Assembly: GCA_035573675.1 (NCBI GenBank)
Contig: DATMAB010000010.1
Location: forward strand, 124,001 to 188,000
Length of the DNA: 64,000 bases
DNA from: Terriglobales bacterium
Lineage (GTDB): Bacteria; Acidobacteriota; Terriglobia; Terriglobales; Acidobacteriaceae
Reading direction: 5' to 3'
Numbering within the stretch: position 1 is the first letter of the stretch; every line of letters begins with the position of its first letter. Positions 9,241 to 18,143 of this stretch are shown here, piece by piece. The notes below the pieces were generated by a model. The model was not told the origin of the DNA. It saw only the letters and a list, made by a program, of their open reading frames with translations, and made no database searches. The translations under genes were made by a program, and so were the position numbers.

Positions 9241-10014
9241 ATGCCCGTTCGATTCCAAACTCGTCCGGCGCTGATTGCCTACCTGACGTGCGGTTTTCCT
9301 GACCTGGCCACAACGCGCGCCGTAGCGTTGGCGGCCATCGACGCCGGGGCGGCGGTGATCGAGCTGGGTGTTCCGTTCAGCGATCCGCTGGCCGACGGTC
9401 CGGTGATCCAGCGCGCGAGCTGTCGCGCGCTCGAGCGCGGCACCACGCTGGAAGACGTGCTGCAACTTGGGCGTGAGTTGCGCCGCGCGCGGCCCGAGGC
9501 TGGGCTAATCGTCTTTTCGTATTTCAATCCCGTGCTTCGCTTCGGCCTGGAGCGCTTCTGCAACGCGGCTGCACGAGCGGGCGTGGACGGCGCGCTCATC
9601 ACCGACCTGACGGTCGAGGAAGCCGGTGAGTACCGGCGGCAGATGCGTGCGCGGGGTTTGGCGACGGTCTTTTTGGCGGCTCCGACCAGCACCGACGCGC
9701 GGCTGCGCCGCATCGCGCAAGCGTCCACGGGCTTCGTCTACGCTATCTCGCGCACGGGCGTGACGGGCGCGCGGCGTGAGCTTTCGGGCGATGCCCGGAG
9801 GCTGGTCACGCGTCTTCGCCGCTTCACCGACCTGCCCATCGCGGTCGGCTTCGGAATCTCCACGGCGCCGCAGTTCCGGGCCGTGGGCCGCTTCGCGGAT
9901 GCGGTGGTGGTAGGCAGTGCGATTGTGGACGCCGTGGAGCGCAGTGGTTCGCGACCGATGGCGGCGAAGGCCGTGGCAGAATTGATTGCTAGACTGAGAA
10001 GCGGTAAGCAATAA
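9241..10014 (+). CDS. trpA: Tryptophan synthase alpha chain
   Basis: Cleaves indole-3-glycerol phosphate to indole, which is passed to TrpB. The 257-residue length is typical. The catalytic Glu and Asp are in ELGVPFSDPLADGP; other family motifs are FSYFNPVLRFG, DGALITDL, FLAAPTSTDARL, GFVYAISRTGVTG and VGFGISTAPQ. It lies 15 bp after the small gene that separates it from trpB. After it the operon continues, past a short word-repeat run, into chorismate mutase and tyrA. Confidence 0.97.
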   Translation: MPVRFQTRPALIAYLTCGFPDLATTRAVALAAIDAGAAVIELGVPFSDPLADGPVIQRASCRALERGTTLEDVLQLGRELRRARPEAGLIVFSYFNPVLRFGLERFCNAAARAGVDGALITDLTVEEAGEYRRQMRARGLATVFLAAPTSTDARLRRIAQASTGFVYAISRTGVTGARRELSGDARRLVTRLRRFTDLPIAVGFGISTAPQFRAVGRFADAVVVGSAIVDAVERSGSRPMAAKAVAELIARLRSGKQ

Positions 10015-10090
10015 GCCGCAAGCGGTAAGCGAAACGCTTCGAACAATCAGGAATCGTTTACTTATCGCCTATTGCTGATCGCTTATTGCT
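10008..10090. repeat. Heptamer-like intergenic word repeat (CGGTAAGC / CTTATTGCT)
   Basis: The gap between trpA and the chorismate mutase gene is filled with imperfect words of the GCGGTAAGC and GCTTATTGC type in both orientations. The same words recur at about 30750-30795, 44722-44750 and 47272-47335. Confidence 0.65.
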
Positions 10091-10100
10091 CGTTCGTCCC

Positions 10101-10400
10101 ATGGACATCGCACATTTCCGCAAAGAAATCGACAAGCTGGACCGCCACCTGGTGCGGGCGCTCAACCAGCGCGCGCGCGCCGCACAACAGATCGGGCGGC
10201 TGAAGCGTTCGACCGACCTGCCGATCTACGAGCCGCGGCGCGAGCGCGTGATTCTGGGGAACGTCCGCAGCCACAATCGCGGGCCGCTGAGCGATCTGCA
10301 GCTCACACGCATTTACCGGCGCATCATCCAGGCCATGCGCGAGCTGCAACGCGAGGAACTGGTGGAGAAGCAGGGCACAACGCGCAGGCCGCGCCGATGA
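10101..10400 (+). CDS. Chorismate mutase (AroQ type)
   Basis: Small all-helical AroQ-class chorismate mutase, converting chorismate to prephenate. The ATG at 10101 (MDIAHFRKEIDKLD) fits the family start; an upstream TTG in frame is less likely. It has the expected pattern: an N-terminal long helix with the R-K-I-D-x-LD motif and the LVRALNQRARAAQQIG stretch, then the Pro-Ile-YEPRRERVI segment. The stop overlaps the ATG of tyrA (ATGA), so the two steps toward tyrosine are coupled. The gene symbol is left blank because several symbols are used for this class. Confidence 0.9.
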   Translation: MDIAHFRKEIDKLDRHLVRALNQRARAAQQIGRLKRSTDLPIYEPRRERVILGNVRSHNRGPLSDLQLTRIYRRIIQAMRELQREELVEKQGTTRRPRR

Positions 10401-11299
10401 CCATCCGGCAGATCACCGTGGTCGGGACCGGGTTGATCGGAGGGTCGCTCGCCCTGGCCCTACGCCAGCGCCGCCTGGTGGAGCGCGTGGTCGGCTGCGA
10501 TCGGGAGGAAATTCTGGCGGAGGCCTGCGCGCGCAACGCTATCGACGACGGCTTCACTGACGCTGTGCGGGCCGCCGAAGGCAGCCGGATTGTGGTGCTG
10601 GCGGCGCCGGTGGGACAGATTCTGGACCTCATCGATCGGCTTGGTCCCTGCCTTCCACCGGACACGTTGCTGACCGACGTGGGCAGCACCAAGGCGGAGA
10701 TCGCGCGCCGGGCTCGCATAGTCTTCGGCGAAAGGGCGGCTCAGCGGTTCCTGCCCGGACATCCGATGGCGGGCAAGGAACTCTCCGGCATCGAGCAGGC
10801 CGACGGTGAATTGTTTCGCGGGGCCGTCTGGTTCCTGACCCCGCTCGCGGGACAGGAGCTGACGCAGCCTCTCGTCGCGGACTACATCCACCTGCTGGAA
10901 GGGGTCGGCGCGCGGACTGTCGCACTCGGGGCCGAGCAGCACGACCTGCTGTGCGCCTGGACCAGCCACTTGTCGCAGATGCTCTCGACTGCACTGGCGG
11001 CCACACTCGCCGACTTCCGGGAAGACTTCGCCGCCGACTTCGGGGCCGAGGTGGATTTGAGCCAAGTCGGCGGGCGCGCATTGCGTGAGAGCACGCGCCT
11101 GGCCGCCAGCCCGTATCACATCTGGCGCGACATCGCCCTGACCAACACGGAGAACATCGCGCAGGCCATCCAGCGACTGGAGCAGCACCTGGCGCACATC
11201 CGCGAGAACCTCAGGACGCCGGAACTGCGCGAGGAGTTCGAACGCGCCAGGCAATTCAAGAACAGCCACAGAGGCACAGAGACCCAGAGACGGGACTGA
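10397..11299 (+). CDS. tyrA: Prephenate dehydrogenase
   Basis: Oxidative decarboxylation of prephenate to 4-hydroxyphenylpyruvate with NAD(P). The 300-residue protein starts with a Rossmann GxGxxG fingerprint (VVGTGLIGGSLA). Family motifs follow: LAAPVGQI, TDVGSTKAEI, FLPGHPMAGKELSG (catalytic His region), and HDLLCAWTSHLSQM. The C-terminal helical part includes LRESTRLAASPYHIWRDI. The start overlaps the chorismate mutase stop. Downstream, GAGGCACAGAGACCCAGAGAC words begin another intergenic repeat run. Confidence 0.96.
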   Translation: MTIRQITVVGTGLIGGSLALALRQRRLVERVVGCDREEILAEACARNAIDDGFTDAVRAAEGSRIVVLAAPVGQILDLIDRLGPCLPPDTLLTDVGSTKAEIARRARIVFGERAAQRFLPGHPMAGKELSGIEQADGELFRGAVWFLTPLAGQELTQPLVADYIHLLEGVGARTVALGAEQHDLLCAWTSHLSQMLSTALAATLADFREDFAADFGAEVDLSQVGGRALRESTRLAASPYHIWRDIALTNTENIAQAIQRLEQHLAHIRENLRTPELREEFERARQFKNSHRGTETQRRD

Positions 11300-11427
11300 T
11301 TCATGACGCATTCGCTCATGCACCGCGAATCTTGGCTTGAATAAAAGGCGCCGCACTCTCTGCGCCTCAGTGTCTCTGTGGCTGAGATTTGCCCGGCGGC
11401 GTCGCGGTAATTAGAATCGAACGCTCC

Positions 11428-12126
11428 ATGAACAAGGTCTTCCCCAGCGCCGAGGCGGCAATTTTCGACGTCACTGACGGCGCCACCGTCATGGTGGGCG
11501 GATTCGGGCTGTGCGGCATGCCGGAGGACCTGATCGCGGCGCTGGTGCGCAAGAACGTTCGCAACCTCACTACCATCAGCAACAACGCCGGCGTGGACGG
11601 CAAGGGACTCGGACTGCTGCTGGCCAACCGGCAGATCCGCTGCCATATCGGGACCTACGTGGGCGAGAACAAGCTGCTGGAAGAGATGGTGCTCAAGGGC
11701 GAGGTGGAGCTGCAACTGGTTCCGCAGGGCACGTTCGCGGAACGCATCCGCGCAGGAGGCGCCGGCATCCCGGCGTTCTTCACGCCTACCGGCTACGGCA
11801 CGGTCGTGGGCGACGGCAAGGAAGTGCGCGACTTCCATGGCCGCCCGCACATCCTGGAGCACGCGCTGCGCGCCGACTTCGCTTTCGTGAAGGCGTGGAA
11901 AGGCGACCGGTGGGGCAATCTCGTGTATCGCAAGACCGCGCGCAACTTCAATCCCATGATGGCCACAGCGGCACGGGTGACCATCGCCGAAGTGGAGCAT
12001 CTGGTGGAGCCCGGGGACCTCGATCCCGACCTGGTGCATACGCCCAGCGTCTACGTGAAGCGCATCTTCCAGGGAACGGGCGAGGAGAAACCGATAGAGC
12101 GGAGGACGGTGAGGAAAAGAGGCTGA
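11428..12126 (+). CDS. scoA: 3-oxoacid CoA-transferase subunit A
   Basis: Alpha subunit of succinyl-CoA:3-ketoacid (acetoacetate) CoA-transferase, used for ketone body or acetoacetate activation. The ATG at 11428 gives 232 residues, normal for the subunit; earlier codons lack family sequence. MVGGFGLCGMPEDLI is the N-terminal glycine-rich CoA-site motif; NNAGVDGKGLGLLL, SYVGENKLLE-like (here TYVGENKLLEEMVLKGEVEL) and FTPTGYGT are diagnostic. The beta subunit is at 12569-13258, with a small gene between. Confidence 0.95.
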   Translation: MNKVFPSAEAAIFDVTDGATVMVGGFGLCGMPEDLIAALVRKNVRNLTTISNNAGVDGKGLGLLLANRQIRCHIGTYVGENKLLEEMVLKGEVELQLVPQGTFAERIRAGGAGIPAFFTPTGYGTVVGDGKEVRDFHGRPHILEHALRADFAFVKAWKGDRWGNLVYRKTARNFNPMMATAARVTIAEVEHLVEPGDLDPDLVHTPSVYVKRIFQGTGEEKPIERRTVRKRG

Positions 12127-12218
12127 TGGTGAATTGACGGATTGTCGAACTGAAGGGTGACGGCTGAGCTGCTTTCAATTCGGCAATTCGTAAATTCAGC
12201 AATTCGGCAATCCAGTCC

Positions 12219-12500
12219 ATGCCCGCTCCAGACAGCACTATCGAAGAGGTCCGCTCCACCGTATTGCGCTACTTGCGCATGTACGAAGAAGGACACATGA
12301 CGCTGGGCGATCTGGCGGCGGAACTGGCTGCCATGGCTCCGGCGTATGATCATGCCATGGGCGGGCTGGACGATGCGTATCAGCAGTTGCTGGGAGCGGC
12401 CTGCAAGCACCGGATACAAACCGGAAGCGACGGCGGCCTCTCCCCGGCGGAGTGGGAAGAATCCGTAACCCGCTTCCGACGGACCGAAGCGGCGTGGTAA
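12219..12500 (+). CDS. Hypothetical small helical protein between scoA and scoB
   Basis: A 93-residue acidic, mainly helical protein (helices about residues 8-30, 33-42 and 48-66, then a short tail with LSPAEWEESVTRFRR). There are no signal peptide, membrane segment, Cys pairs or enzyme motifs. It sits between two subunits that are usually adjacent, in the same direction, with heptamer-like ATTCGGCAATTCG words before it. I do not recognise it; codon use is like its neighbours, which supports a real gene. Confidence 0.7.
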   Translation: MPAPDSTIEEVRSTVLRYLRMYEEGHMTLGDLAAELAAMAPAYDHAMGGLDDAYQQLLGAACKHRIQTGSDGGLSPAEWEESVTRFRRTEAAW

Positions 12501-12525
12501 GAGGCGGAATGGTAGAGGCGTACCG

Positions 12526-12553
12526 GTAGAAACGTAGCTCGCTACGTCTTCTC
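12526..12553. repeat. GTAGAGACG palindromic repeat, copy 2 (imperfect)
   Basis: GTAGAAACGTAGC-TC-GCTACGTCTTC: the inner 7-bp stem ACGTAGC/GCTACGT is intact and the outer pairs have decayed compared with the copies at 1673 and 27527. It directly precedes the scoB start. Confidence 0.7.
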
Positions 12554-12568
12554 CGGAATCGGAATCCC

Positions 12569-13258
12569 ATGGCGACCGCACCGACCGCGAACAAACAGAA
12601 GGACACTGAGAAGCGCGACCGCATTGTGAAGCGCGTGGCGCGCGAGCTGCGCGACGGATTCTACGTCAATCTCGGCATCGGCATGCCGACGCTGGTCGCA
12701 AGCCACGTCCCGCCGGGGATGGACGTCGTGTTCCAGAGCGAGAACGGCATGCTGGGCGTGGGGCCGTATCCCTTTGAAGGCGATGAAGACCCCGACCTGA
12801 TCAACGCCGGCAAGGAGACCGTGACCGAGATCCCCGGCACGGCATATTTCTCCAGCGCCGATTCCTTCGCCATGATCCGCGGCGGGCACATCGACCTGAG
12901 CGTGCTCGGCGCCATGGAGGTCGACGAGGAAGGCAACCTGGCCAACTGGATGATCCCGGGCAAGATGGTGAAGGGCATGGGCGGCGCCATGGACCTGGTG
13001 GCAGGCGCGCGCCGGGTGATCATCGCCATGGAACACACCACGCGTGACGGCCAGCCCAAGATCCTCAAGAAGTGCACGCTGCCGCTGACAGGCGTAAAGG
13101 TGGTGGACACCATCGTCACCGAGATGGCCTATATCAAGGTGACGCCGCAAGGGCTGGTGCTGGAAGAAGCAGCTCCCGGGCTGACTGCGGAAGACGTCCA
13201 ACGAGCCACCGAGGCGCGCCTGATTGTCAGCCCCAACCTGAAAACGATGGGCGCCTGA
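12569..13258 (+). CDS. scoB: 3-oxoacid CoA-transferase subunit B
   Basis: Beta subunit of the same CoA-transferase; 229 residues. [14 protein letters not shown] and [12 protein letters not shown] (with the catalytic Glu of the SENG motif that forms the glutamyl-CoA thioester) are diagnostic, followed by [25 protein letters not shown] and [11 protein letters not shown]. It ends two bases before the stop of a minus-strand small membrane gene. Confidence 0.95.
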   Translation: MATAPTANKQKDTEKRDRIVKRVARELRDGFYVNLGIGMPTLVASHVPPGMDVVFQSENGMLGVGPYPFEGDEDPDLINAGKETVTEIPGTAYFSSADSFAMIRGGHIDLSVLGAMEVDEEGNLANWMIPGKMVKGMGGAMDLVAGARRVIIAMEHTTRDGQPKILKKCTLPLTGVKVVDTIVTEMAYIKVTPQGLVLEEAAPGLTAEDVQRATEARLIVSPNLKTMGA

Positions 13259-13259
13259 A

Positions 13260-13448
13260 TCAGCCGCCCAGCACGCGCGCCGGCAGGAAGATGAGCGCAC
13301 GGAAGAACCGCAGCACGCCTTCCACCGCGATCCCCACCAGCCGGAAGGGCAGCAGCAGCAGCCACACCAGCGGATACAAGACCAGCGCCAGCAGCGCCAG
13401 CGGCCAGCACAGCACCAGGAGGATGCACCACAGTACGAAGGTCAGCAC
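13260..13448 (-). CDS. Small hydrophobic membrane protein
   Basis: A 62-residue, nearly all-hydrophobic protein with two probable membrane segments (about residues 3-34, interrupted by Pro, and 35-55) and Pro breaks. The GTG start is backed by a good AGGAGG site ending 3 bases upstream (GAGAGGAGGCTAA then GTG), which is the main reason to believe it. No family recognised. Confidence 0.65.
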   Translation of the reverse strand: MLTFVLWCILLVLCWPLALLALVLYPLVWLLLLPFRLVGIAVEGVLRFFRALIFLPARVLGG

Positions 13449-13500
13449 TTAGCCTCCTCTCGGTAAGGGATACGCAGGTGGCCCCGGCAGGGTTCCGCGG

Positions 13501-15696
13501 CTAGCGGAAGTTCTCCACCAGCATGATGTCGCTGGTCTCGTGAGTGACCTGAACGTAGAGCAGCGCGCTGCCGTCGGGAGCGACGGTGAGTCCTGGCGCG
13601 CCGTAGTAGGGATCCTTTTCCGGCCGGGCGATTTCGCGGCGCCTGCCACCGGCGAAGCTGCGGAACTCAATCAGCGGACGCAGGCCCTTCCCCAGGTATC
13701 CGTTCCGCGGCCGTCCTGCGGGCCGGATGTAGTAGATGCCGTCCCGGGCGAGCGCCCAGTAGCCCCAGAACCCGGCGGGCGGATCGTCCATTACCGGAAC
13801 TTCTTCTCCGCCCTCGACCGGCACGCGCCATATGCCGGGCAGGTCGAGCCCCTTGGCGTAATACACGAACTTGCCGTCGTAGGACTCGTGGGCCGCAAAC
13901 CCACCCGACTGCGTGAGCTGGCGGGGAGGGCCGCCAGCCGCGGGCATTTTCCACACTTGCCAGCTTCCCGAGCGGTCGGAGGCGAAATAAACCCATTGGC
14001 CATCGCGCGACCAACTGGGCACCACGTGATTGAAGTCTCCGGAAGTCAACTGGCGCGGCGCGCCACCCTCGACTTGAACGGTAAAGATGTGGGCATAGGG
14101 GCCCGGCCGCGAGTCGAAAACCACTTGCCGGCCGTCGGGCGACCAGCGCGGGGTCCCGGTGAGCGGTCCGCGAAACGAGGTCAACGGCAGCGGATTGTTG
14201 CCGTCGGCGTCGCATACCCAGATCTCATAAAACCCGCTGCGCGTGGACTGGAAGGCGATCTTTTTGCCGTCCGGGGAAAACTGTGGCCCTTCGTCCTTGC
14301 GGGTGGACACGATGAGCGGGGTAGCCGACTGCGCGCGGGCACCCACCCTCGCAACGGGGATCCGGACAATGTCTGCGTCCCATTCATGCTGCACGTAGGC
14401 CAGTCGGTTTCCCTGCGGAGCGACCGTCGGGGAGAGCGCGCCTTCGCCGCCCACGCCCAGGCTCTGGGGCTCGCCTCCCGTAACCGGTACACGCCAGAGC
14501 CTGGCGGTAGCACCACCGAAGGAGGCGAAGATGATCTGTCGTCCATCCGGCGTCCAGTCGAGTCCGATGATGAGGGCATTCTGGAAGGTAATGCGCCTGG
14601 GCTCGCCGCCCTCGACCGCGACCGTGTAGATATCGGCGGTCTCGCGGGTTTCGCGCAGAAACGCCACCTGCCGGCCGTCGGGCGAAAAGCGGGCATCGGA
14701 GTCGCCTTCGTGCTGCCGATCGGGGTGGGTGAGCTGCCGCCGCTCCAGCGTGTCGAGGGAAAGCAAGAACAGTGCAAGCGGCTTCTCGGCTCCCGTCTTC
14801 TCCGTGAAAGCGATGTATTTTCCGTCGGGAGACCAGGCCGGCACGCCCGCTCGTTCGCGAGTCCGGTACAGGGTGCGCTCGGCTCCCCCCAGGGCTGGAA
14901 TCACCATGAGCGACGACTCGCCTTCCCGATAGCGCATGAAGGCCAGGTAGCGGCCGTCCGGGGACCAGGTTGGGCTGGCCTCAGCCGCATCTGGAGTCTG
15001 GGTCAAACGCAACTGTGAGCTGGCGCCCACCAGTTGCACGTACAGGTCGGGCTGCTGATCGGCGTCCGCGGCCCCGTAGGCGATGTGTTTGCCGTCGGGG
15101 GAGAACGCGGGCGTGAACTCAGCACCCGGAGCGCTGGTGAATGGGACCACCTGCATGGCGGGCATGGCCGCTTGCGGCATCTCCTGCATAGCCGGTCGCC
15201 AAAGCATGTAGACCGTTCCCGCCGCCAGCAACGCCACCAGAAGGGCCAGGACGATGGCCGGCGAGACCTTCTCGCTCGCCGTCCGCCCGGACGTGACCGG
15301 CACTTGAGCCGCAGTTTCCGGCGCCATTCCTGCTCCGGCGGCTGACCCATTGCCGGCCAACCCACCCACGGGGGCAATGAACCGATAGCCGCGCCGGTGC
15401 AGGGTCTCGACGAAGCGGGGGTTGTCGGCGTCGTCGCCCAGGGCCTCGCGCAGCTTTTTCACTGCTGTGTTCAGGCTGTGATCAAAGTCCACGAACGTAT
15501 CTGCCGGCCACAGGCGCTTGCGCAGTTCCTCCCGCGTGACGACTTCACCGGGCCTCTCCAGAAGCATGGCGAGGATCTGGAACGGCTGCTCCTGAAGCTT
15601 CACTTTGACCCCGCTCTTCCGCAGCTCTCCGGCGCGCAAGTCGGCGGAATAGACGCCGAAGCGGATGACCGTGGGAGATTCAGCAGAGGGATTCAT
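13501..15696 (-). CDS. Winged-helix (CadC/OmpR-type) membrane regulator with TolB-like beta-propeller
   Basis: A one-component membrane regulator architecture common in Acidobacteriota. Residues about 10-105 form a trans_reg_C winged helix (KLQEQPFQILAMLLE, LRKRLWP, DHSLNTAVKKLREALGD, RFVETLHRRGYRF). A Pro/Ala linker and one transmembrane segment (about 150-170, VLALLVALLAAGTVYML) follow, and then a large extracytoplasmic part with repeated FSPDGKxIAF / WSPDGRxLAF PD40 blades to the C-terminus. The DNA target and ligand are unknown. The gene is divergent from the exported protein at 15991, about 290 bp away. Confidence 0.92.
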   Translation of the reverse strand: MNPSAESPTVIRFGVYSADLRAGELRKSGVKVKLQEQPFQILAMLLERPGEVVTREELRKRLWPADTFVDFDHSLNTAVKKLREALGDDADNPRFVETLHRRGYRFIAPVGGLAGNGSAAGAGMAPETAAQVPVTSGRTASEKVSPAIVLALLVALLAAGTVYMLWRPAMQEMPQAAMPAMQVVPFTSAPGAEFTPAFSPDGKHIAYGAADADQQPDLYVQLVGASSQLRLTQTPDAAEASPTWSPDGRYLAFMRYREGESSLMVIPALGGAERTLYRTRERAGVPAWSPDGKYIAFTEKTGAEKPLALFLLSLDTLERRQLTHPDRQHEGDSDARFSPDGRQVAFLRETRETADIYTVAVEGGEPRRITFQNALIIGLDWTPDGRQIIFASFGGATARLWRVPVTGGEPQSLGVGGEGALSPTVAPQGNRLAYVQHEWDADIVRIPVARVGARAQSATPLIVSTRKDEGPQFSPDGKKIAFQSTRSGFYEIWVCDADGNNPLPLTSFRGPLTGTPRWSPDGRQVVFDSRPGPYAHIFTVQVEGGAPRQLTSGDFNHVVPSWSRDGQWVYFASDRSGSWQVWKMPAAGGPPRQLTQSGGFAAHESYDGKFVYYAKGLDLPGIWRVPVEGGEEVPVMDDPPAGFWGYWALARDGIYYIRPAGRPRNGYLGKGLRPLIEFRSFAGGRRREIARPEKDPYYGAPGLTVAPDGSALLYVQVTHETSDIMLVENFR

Positions 15697-15990
15697 GACC
15701 CGGTAGCGAGTTTCAGGCTGAGTCTAGCACTCACCTATGAACAGACGCGCCAAGGCCCCAACCGGTTCACAAAAAACGGCGCGGCGTCCTGTTCACCTGC
15801 GTCCGTAACTGCTTCCCTTTCAGGCGGTTGCCTGTTCACCCAGGTTCTCCTCAGGGTCCATGTGCGTTGCATTGCGAGGCGCAAGCGCTCGCATCAGATT
15901 CGCCGTGTGAGGCCAATGCCCGGAACGGCGGCGGCCCGGCGGAATCGCGTAAGCGGTCCGGAACTCACCAAACCATGGAGGAAAGCTACA

Positions 15991-16422
15991 ATGACGCGCA
16001 ATTACACGATCCTGGCGGTCCTGCTGCTCATGACGGTAGCGGCAACGGTCACCGCCAATGCCCAGAACGACCGGTCGATCACGGTCAATATTCCCTTCGA
16101 TTTCGTGGTCGAGAACCAGAAGCTGCCCGCAGGCGAATACCGTATCCAGCCCGTTCACAGCGACCGGAGCGATCGCCTGCTGCTTCGCAGCGGCGGCAGC
16201 CGCACTCTGACCACCGTGTTCACACTGCCCAAGAGGACGCTGGATCCTGCAAGGGAGAGCAGGTTGGTGTTCAAGCGCTACGGTGACCGGTACTTCCTTT
16301 CCCAGATCTGGGTGCATGGCGCCGACGTCGGCCGCGAACTGCTGGTCGGCCGGGCCGAACAGGAGGCCGCAAAACGGCACGGTTCGAAGAACCTGACGGT
16401 GCTGGCCCAGAAGCAGGATTAA
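15991..16422 (+). CDS. Exported hypothetical protein
   Basis: 143 residues with a clear signal peptide (MTRNYTILAVLLLMTVAATVTANA then Q). The ATG is chosen because GGAGGA lies 8 bases upstream and the signal peptide starts there, although the frame is open for about 200 codons further upstream. The mature part begins with ITVNIPFDFVVENQKLPAGEYRI, a beta-rich opening seen in many small acidobacterial exported proteins, and has no Cys. Function unknown. The 294 bp before it hold no other gene I can support. Confidence 0.8.
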   Translation: MTRNYTILAVLLLMTVAATVTANAQNDRSITVNIPFDFVVENQKLPAGEYRIQPVHSDRSDRLLLRSGGSRTLTTVFTLPKRTLDPARESRLVFKRYGDRYFLSQIWVHGADVGRELLVGRAEQEAAKRHGSKNLTVLAQKQD

Positions 16423-16428
16423 GCACGA

Positions 16429-16500
16429 GCGGGCGCAAGCTCCTCAGAGCGCTGGGACGAGTCGATGGTCTCCCAACGTGATCCGGTAGCTTGCGCCCGC
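16429..16500. terminator. Bidirectional terminator-like inverted repeat
   Basis: A perfect 13-bp inverted repeat, GCGGGCGCAAGCT (16429-16441) and AGCTTGCGCCCGC (16488-16500), separated by a 46-base loop, between two convergent genes and followed on the plus strand by CTTATTCT. The long loop is unusual for an intrinsic terminator. Confidence 0.55.
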
Positions 16501-16501
16501 C

Positions 16502-18127
16502 TTATTCTGTTCGAGGGCTCCGGGCTTCCGCTGTGCTCGTGGCCGGCAGAAACTCCCTCACCTCGTCGTCGAAGCCGGTGATCTCCCAGCGAATGAGCGA
16601 GACCGGAATGGTGCCCGCCGCCAGAAACTGGTCGTGAAACTCTCCCAGCCGGAATGTTTCGCCCAACTGGCGGGCGCGCTCGGCGAGCAGACGCTCGATC
16701 TGCAGCTTGCCCATCTGGTAGCTCATGCCGTAGGTGGGCGTGCGCAGATAGATTTCGCAGTCCACGCGGGCGACGTCCGGGTCCATGAAGGGAACGTTCT
16801 TCACCATGTAATCGATGGCCTGCTCCACGGTCCACTCTCCGGTGTGCATGTGCAGTTCGGCGCGGTTGCGGACGGCGCGCGCCGCAGCGAAGATCCAGAA
16901 CAGCTCACGGGTGCGGGGCAGATCGTCGAGCAACCCGGCATTCATCATGCCTTCCTCGAGATAGAAGCCCCAGCCCTCGATGCGAGCGCTGTCGGTGTAG
17001 CGCCCGCGAATGGGGCGCTTGTCGCGCTCGTGGATCGCGATGTCGAAGCGATGTCCCGGAATGCCGGCGTGCACCTTGTCCGGGCGCGGGTCGCGGAATT
17101 GCACCTGCTCCCAGAAGTTGCGCCCGCCAGGCCGCACGATCCACGGCACGTTGTTATCCATTTCACCGATGTAGTCGGGGATGGTGAGGAACTCCTGCGT
17201 ACGGATAAATTCACGGACGTGGCGGTCGGCGTCAGCAATTTTCATGGCGTACTCGGCTTCGCTGGCCGCCGGAAGTAGTTCAGGAAGATGGCGGTTGCGA
17301 TGCCGTTCCAGCGCCAGCCCTGCAAGCGTGCGTGCAAGTTCACGATCGCCGATGCGGGCGATATCGTCCGCGGTGTAGGTCATCAGCCTCACGTTCTTCA
17401 GCAGCCAGTTGTAGTTCTCCAAGCCGATTCCGGCGCGAGCCGTCATGCGTGGCCGTTCCCGCTTCAACCACTCATGGAACTCAGCCACAGCCTGGCGCGC
17501 TCGCCGGCCGTCCGGAACCAGCTCCGGGTGGTGCTTCTCCAGTCCGTAGACCAGTTCATCGAACCAGCCCAGGATGCCGGGCGGCGGCACGGACCGCAGC
17601 GGCTGCTCGTGGCCCACGCCGTCGTGCTTCTCCAGGTTGCGGAGGGCGAAGTCAGCCAGCTCGCCCGCCCCTTCAGTCAGGTTCTGTCGCGCCTGCTTGA
17701 GCAAGGCCGGAACAGCGGCGAGGCCGGTGCGGAATCCCTCCAGCTTTTCCTGCTCGACGGGCAGTTTGGCGAAGGCTACCGGTCGCAACATGTCCACGTA
17801 GAAGCCGGGATCACGCGCCCATGGGCGCAAGACCCGATGGTGGAAGTCGAGTTCGTCCATCTGCGCGCGGACCACGAGGTAATCGACCTGCTGCGGCACC
17901 GGCCAGACACGCGGATCCATGGCGTCCAGCCTCTTCCGCAGCTCGCCAAGCGCCGCATGCTGCGTCCGCATGGCGGCGGGCGTGTAGTCAGGAACTCCCG
18001 TGGTGACTTTCGGCGCCTTGAGCTTCTGGAATTCCTCGTGCAGCGCGACCAGCGACGGATAGTCATTCTGGGCCGGTGCGGAGACGGTGACACACAGTGC
18101 GAACGACGCGAGCGCGACAGCTCTCAC
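16502..18127 (-). CDS. Exported DUF885 family protein (putative metallohydrolase)
   Basis: 541 residues with a short signal peptide (MRAVALASFALCVTVSAPAQ). The helical N-terminal half and the EGWGFYLEEGMM block near residue 385 are characteristic of DUF885 proteins, which are treated as M32-like metallopeptidase relatives. In typical members the metal site reads HExxPGH; here the matching place is HAGIPGH (residues 353-359), so the Glu is replaced by Ala, followed by a second HER (FDIAIHERDK). It may be an active variant using the second motif or a degenerate enzyme. It is 17 bp downstream of mtnA on the same strand. Confidence 0.85.
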   Translation of the reverse strand: MRAVALASFALCVTVSAPAQNDYPSLVALHEEFQKLKAPKVTTGVPDYTPAAMRTQHAALGELRKRLDAMDPRVWPVPQQVDYLVVRAQMDELDFHHRVLRPWARDPGFYVDMLRPVAFAKLPVEQEKLEGFRTGLAAVPALLKQARQNLTEGAGELADFALRNLEKHDGVGHEQPLRSVPPPGILGWFDELVYGLEKHHPELVPDGRRARQAVAEFHEWLKRERPRMTARAGIGLENYNWLLKNVRLMTYTADDIARIGDRELARTLAGLALERHRNRHLPELLPAASEAEYAMKIADADRHVREFIRTQEFLTIPDYIGEMDNNVPWIVRPGGRNFWEQVQFRDPRPDKVHAGIPGHRFDIAIHERDKRPIRGRYTDSARIEGWGFYLEEGMMNAGLLDDLPRTRELFWIFAAARAVRNRAELHMHTGEWTVEQAIDYMVKNVPFMDPDVARVDCEIYLRTPTYGMSYQMGKLQIERLLAERARQLGETFRLGEFHDQFLAAGTIPVSLIRWEITGFDDEVREFLPATSTAEARSPRTE

Positions 18128-18143
18128 GGCTCCCTCCCTGGAA

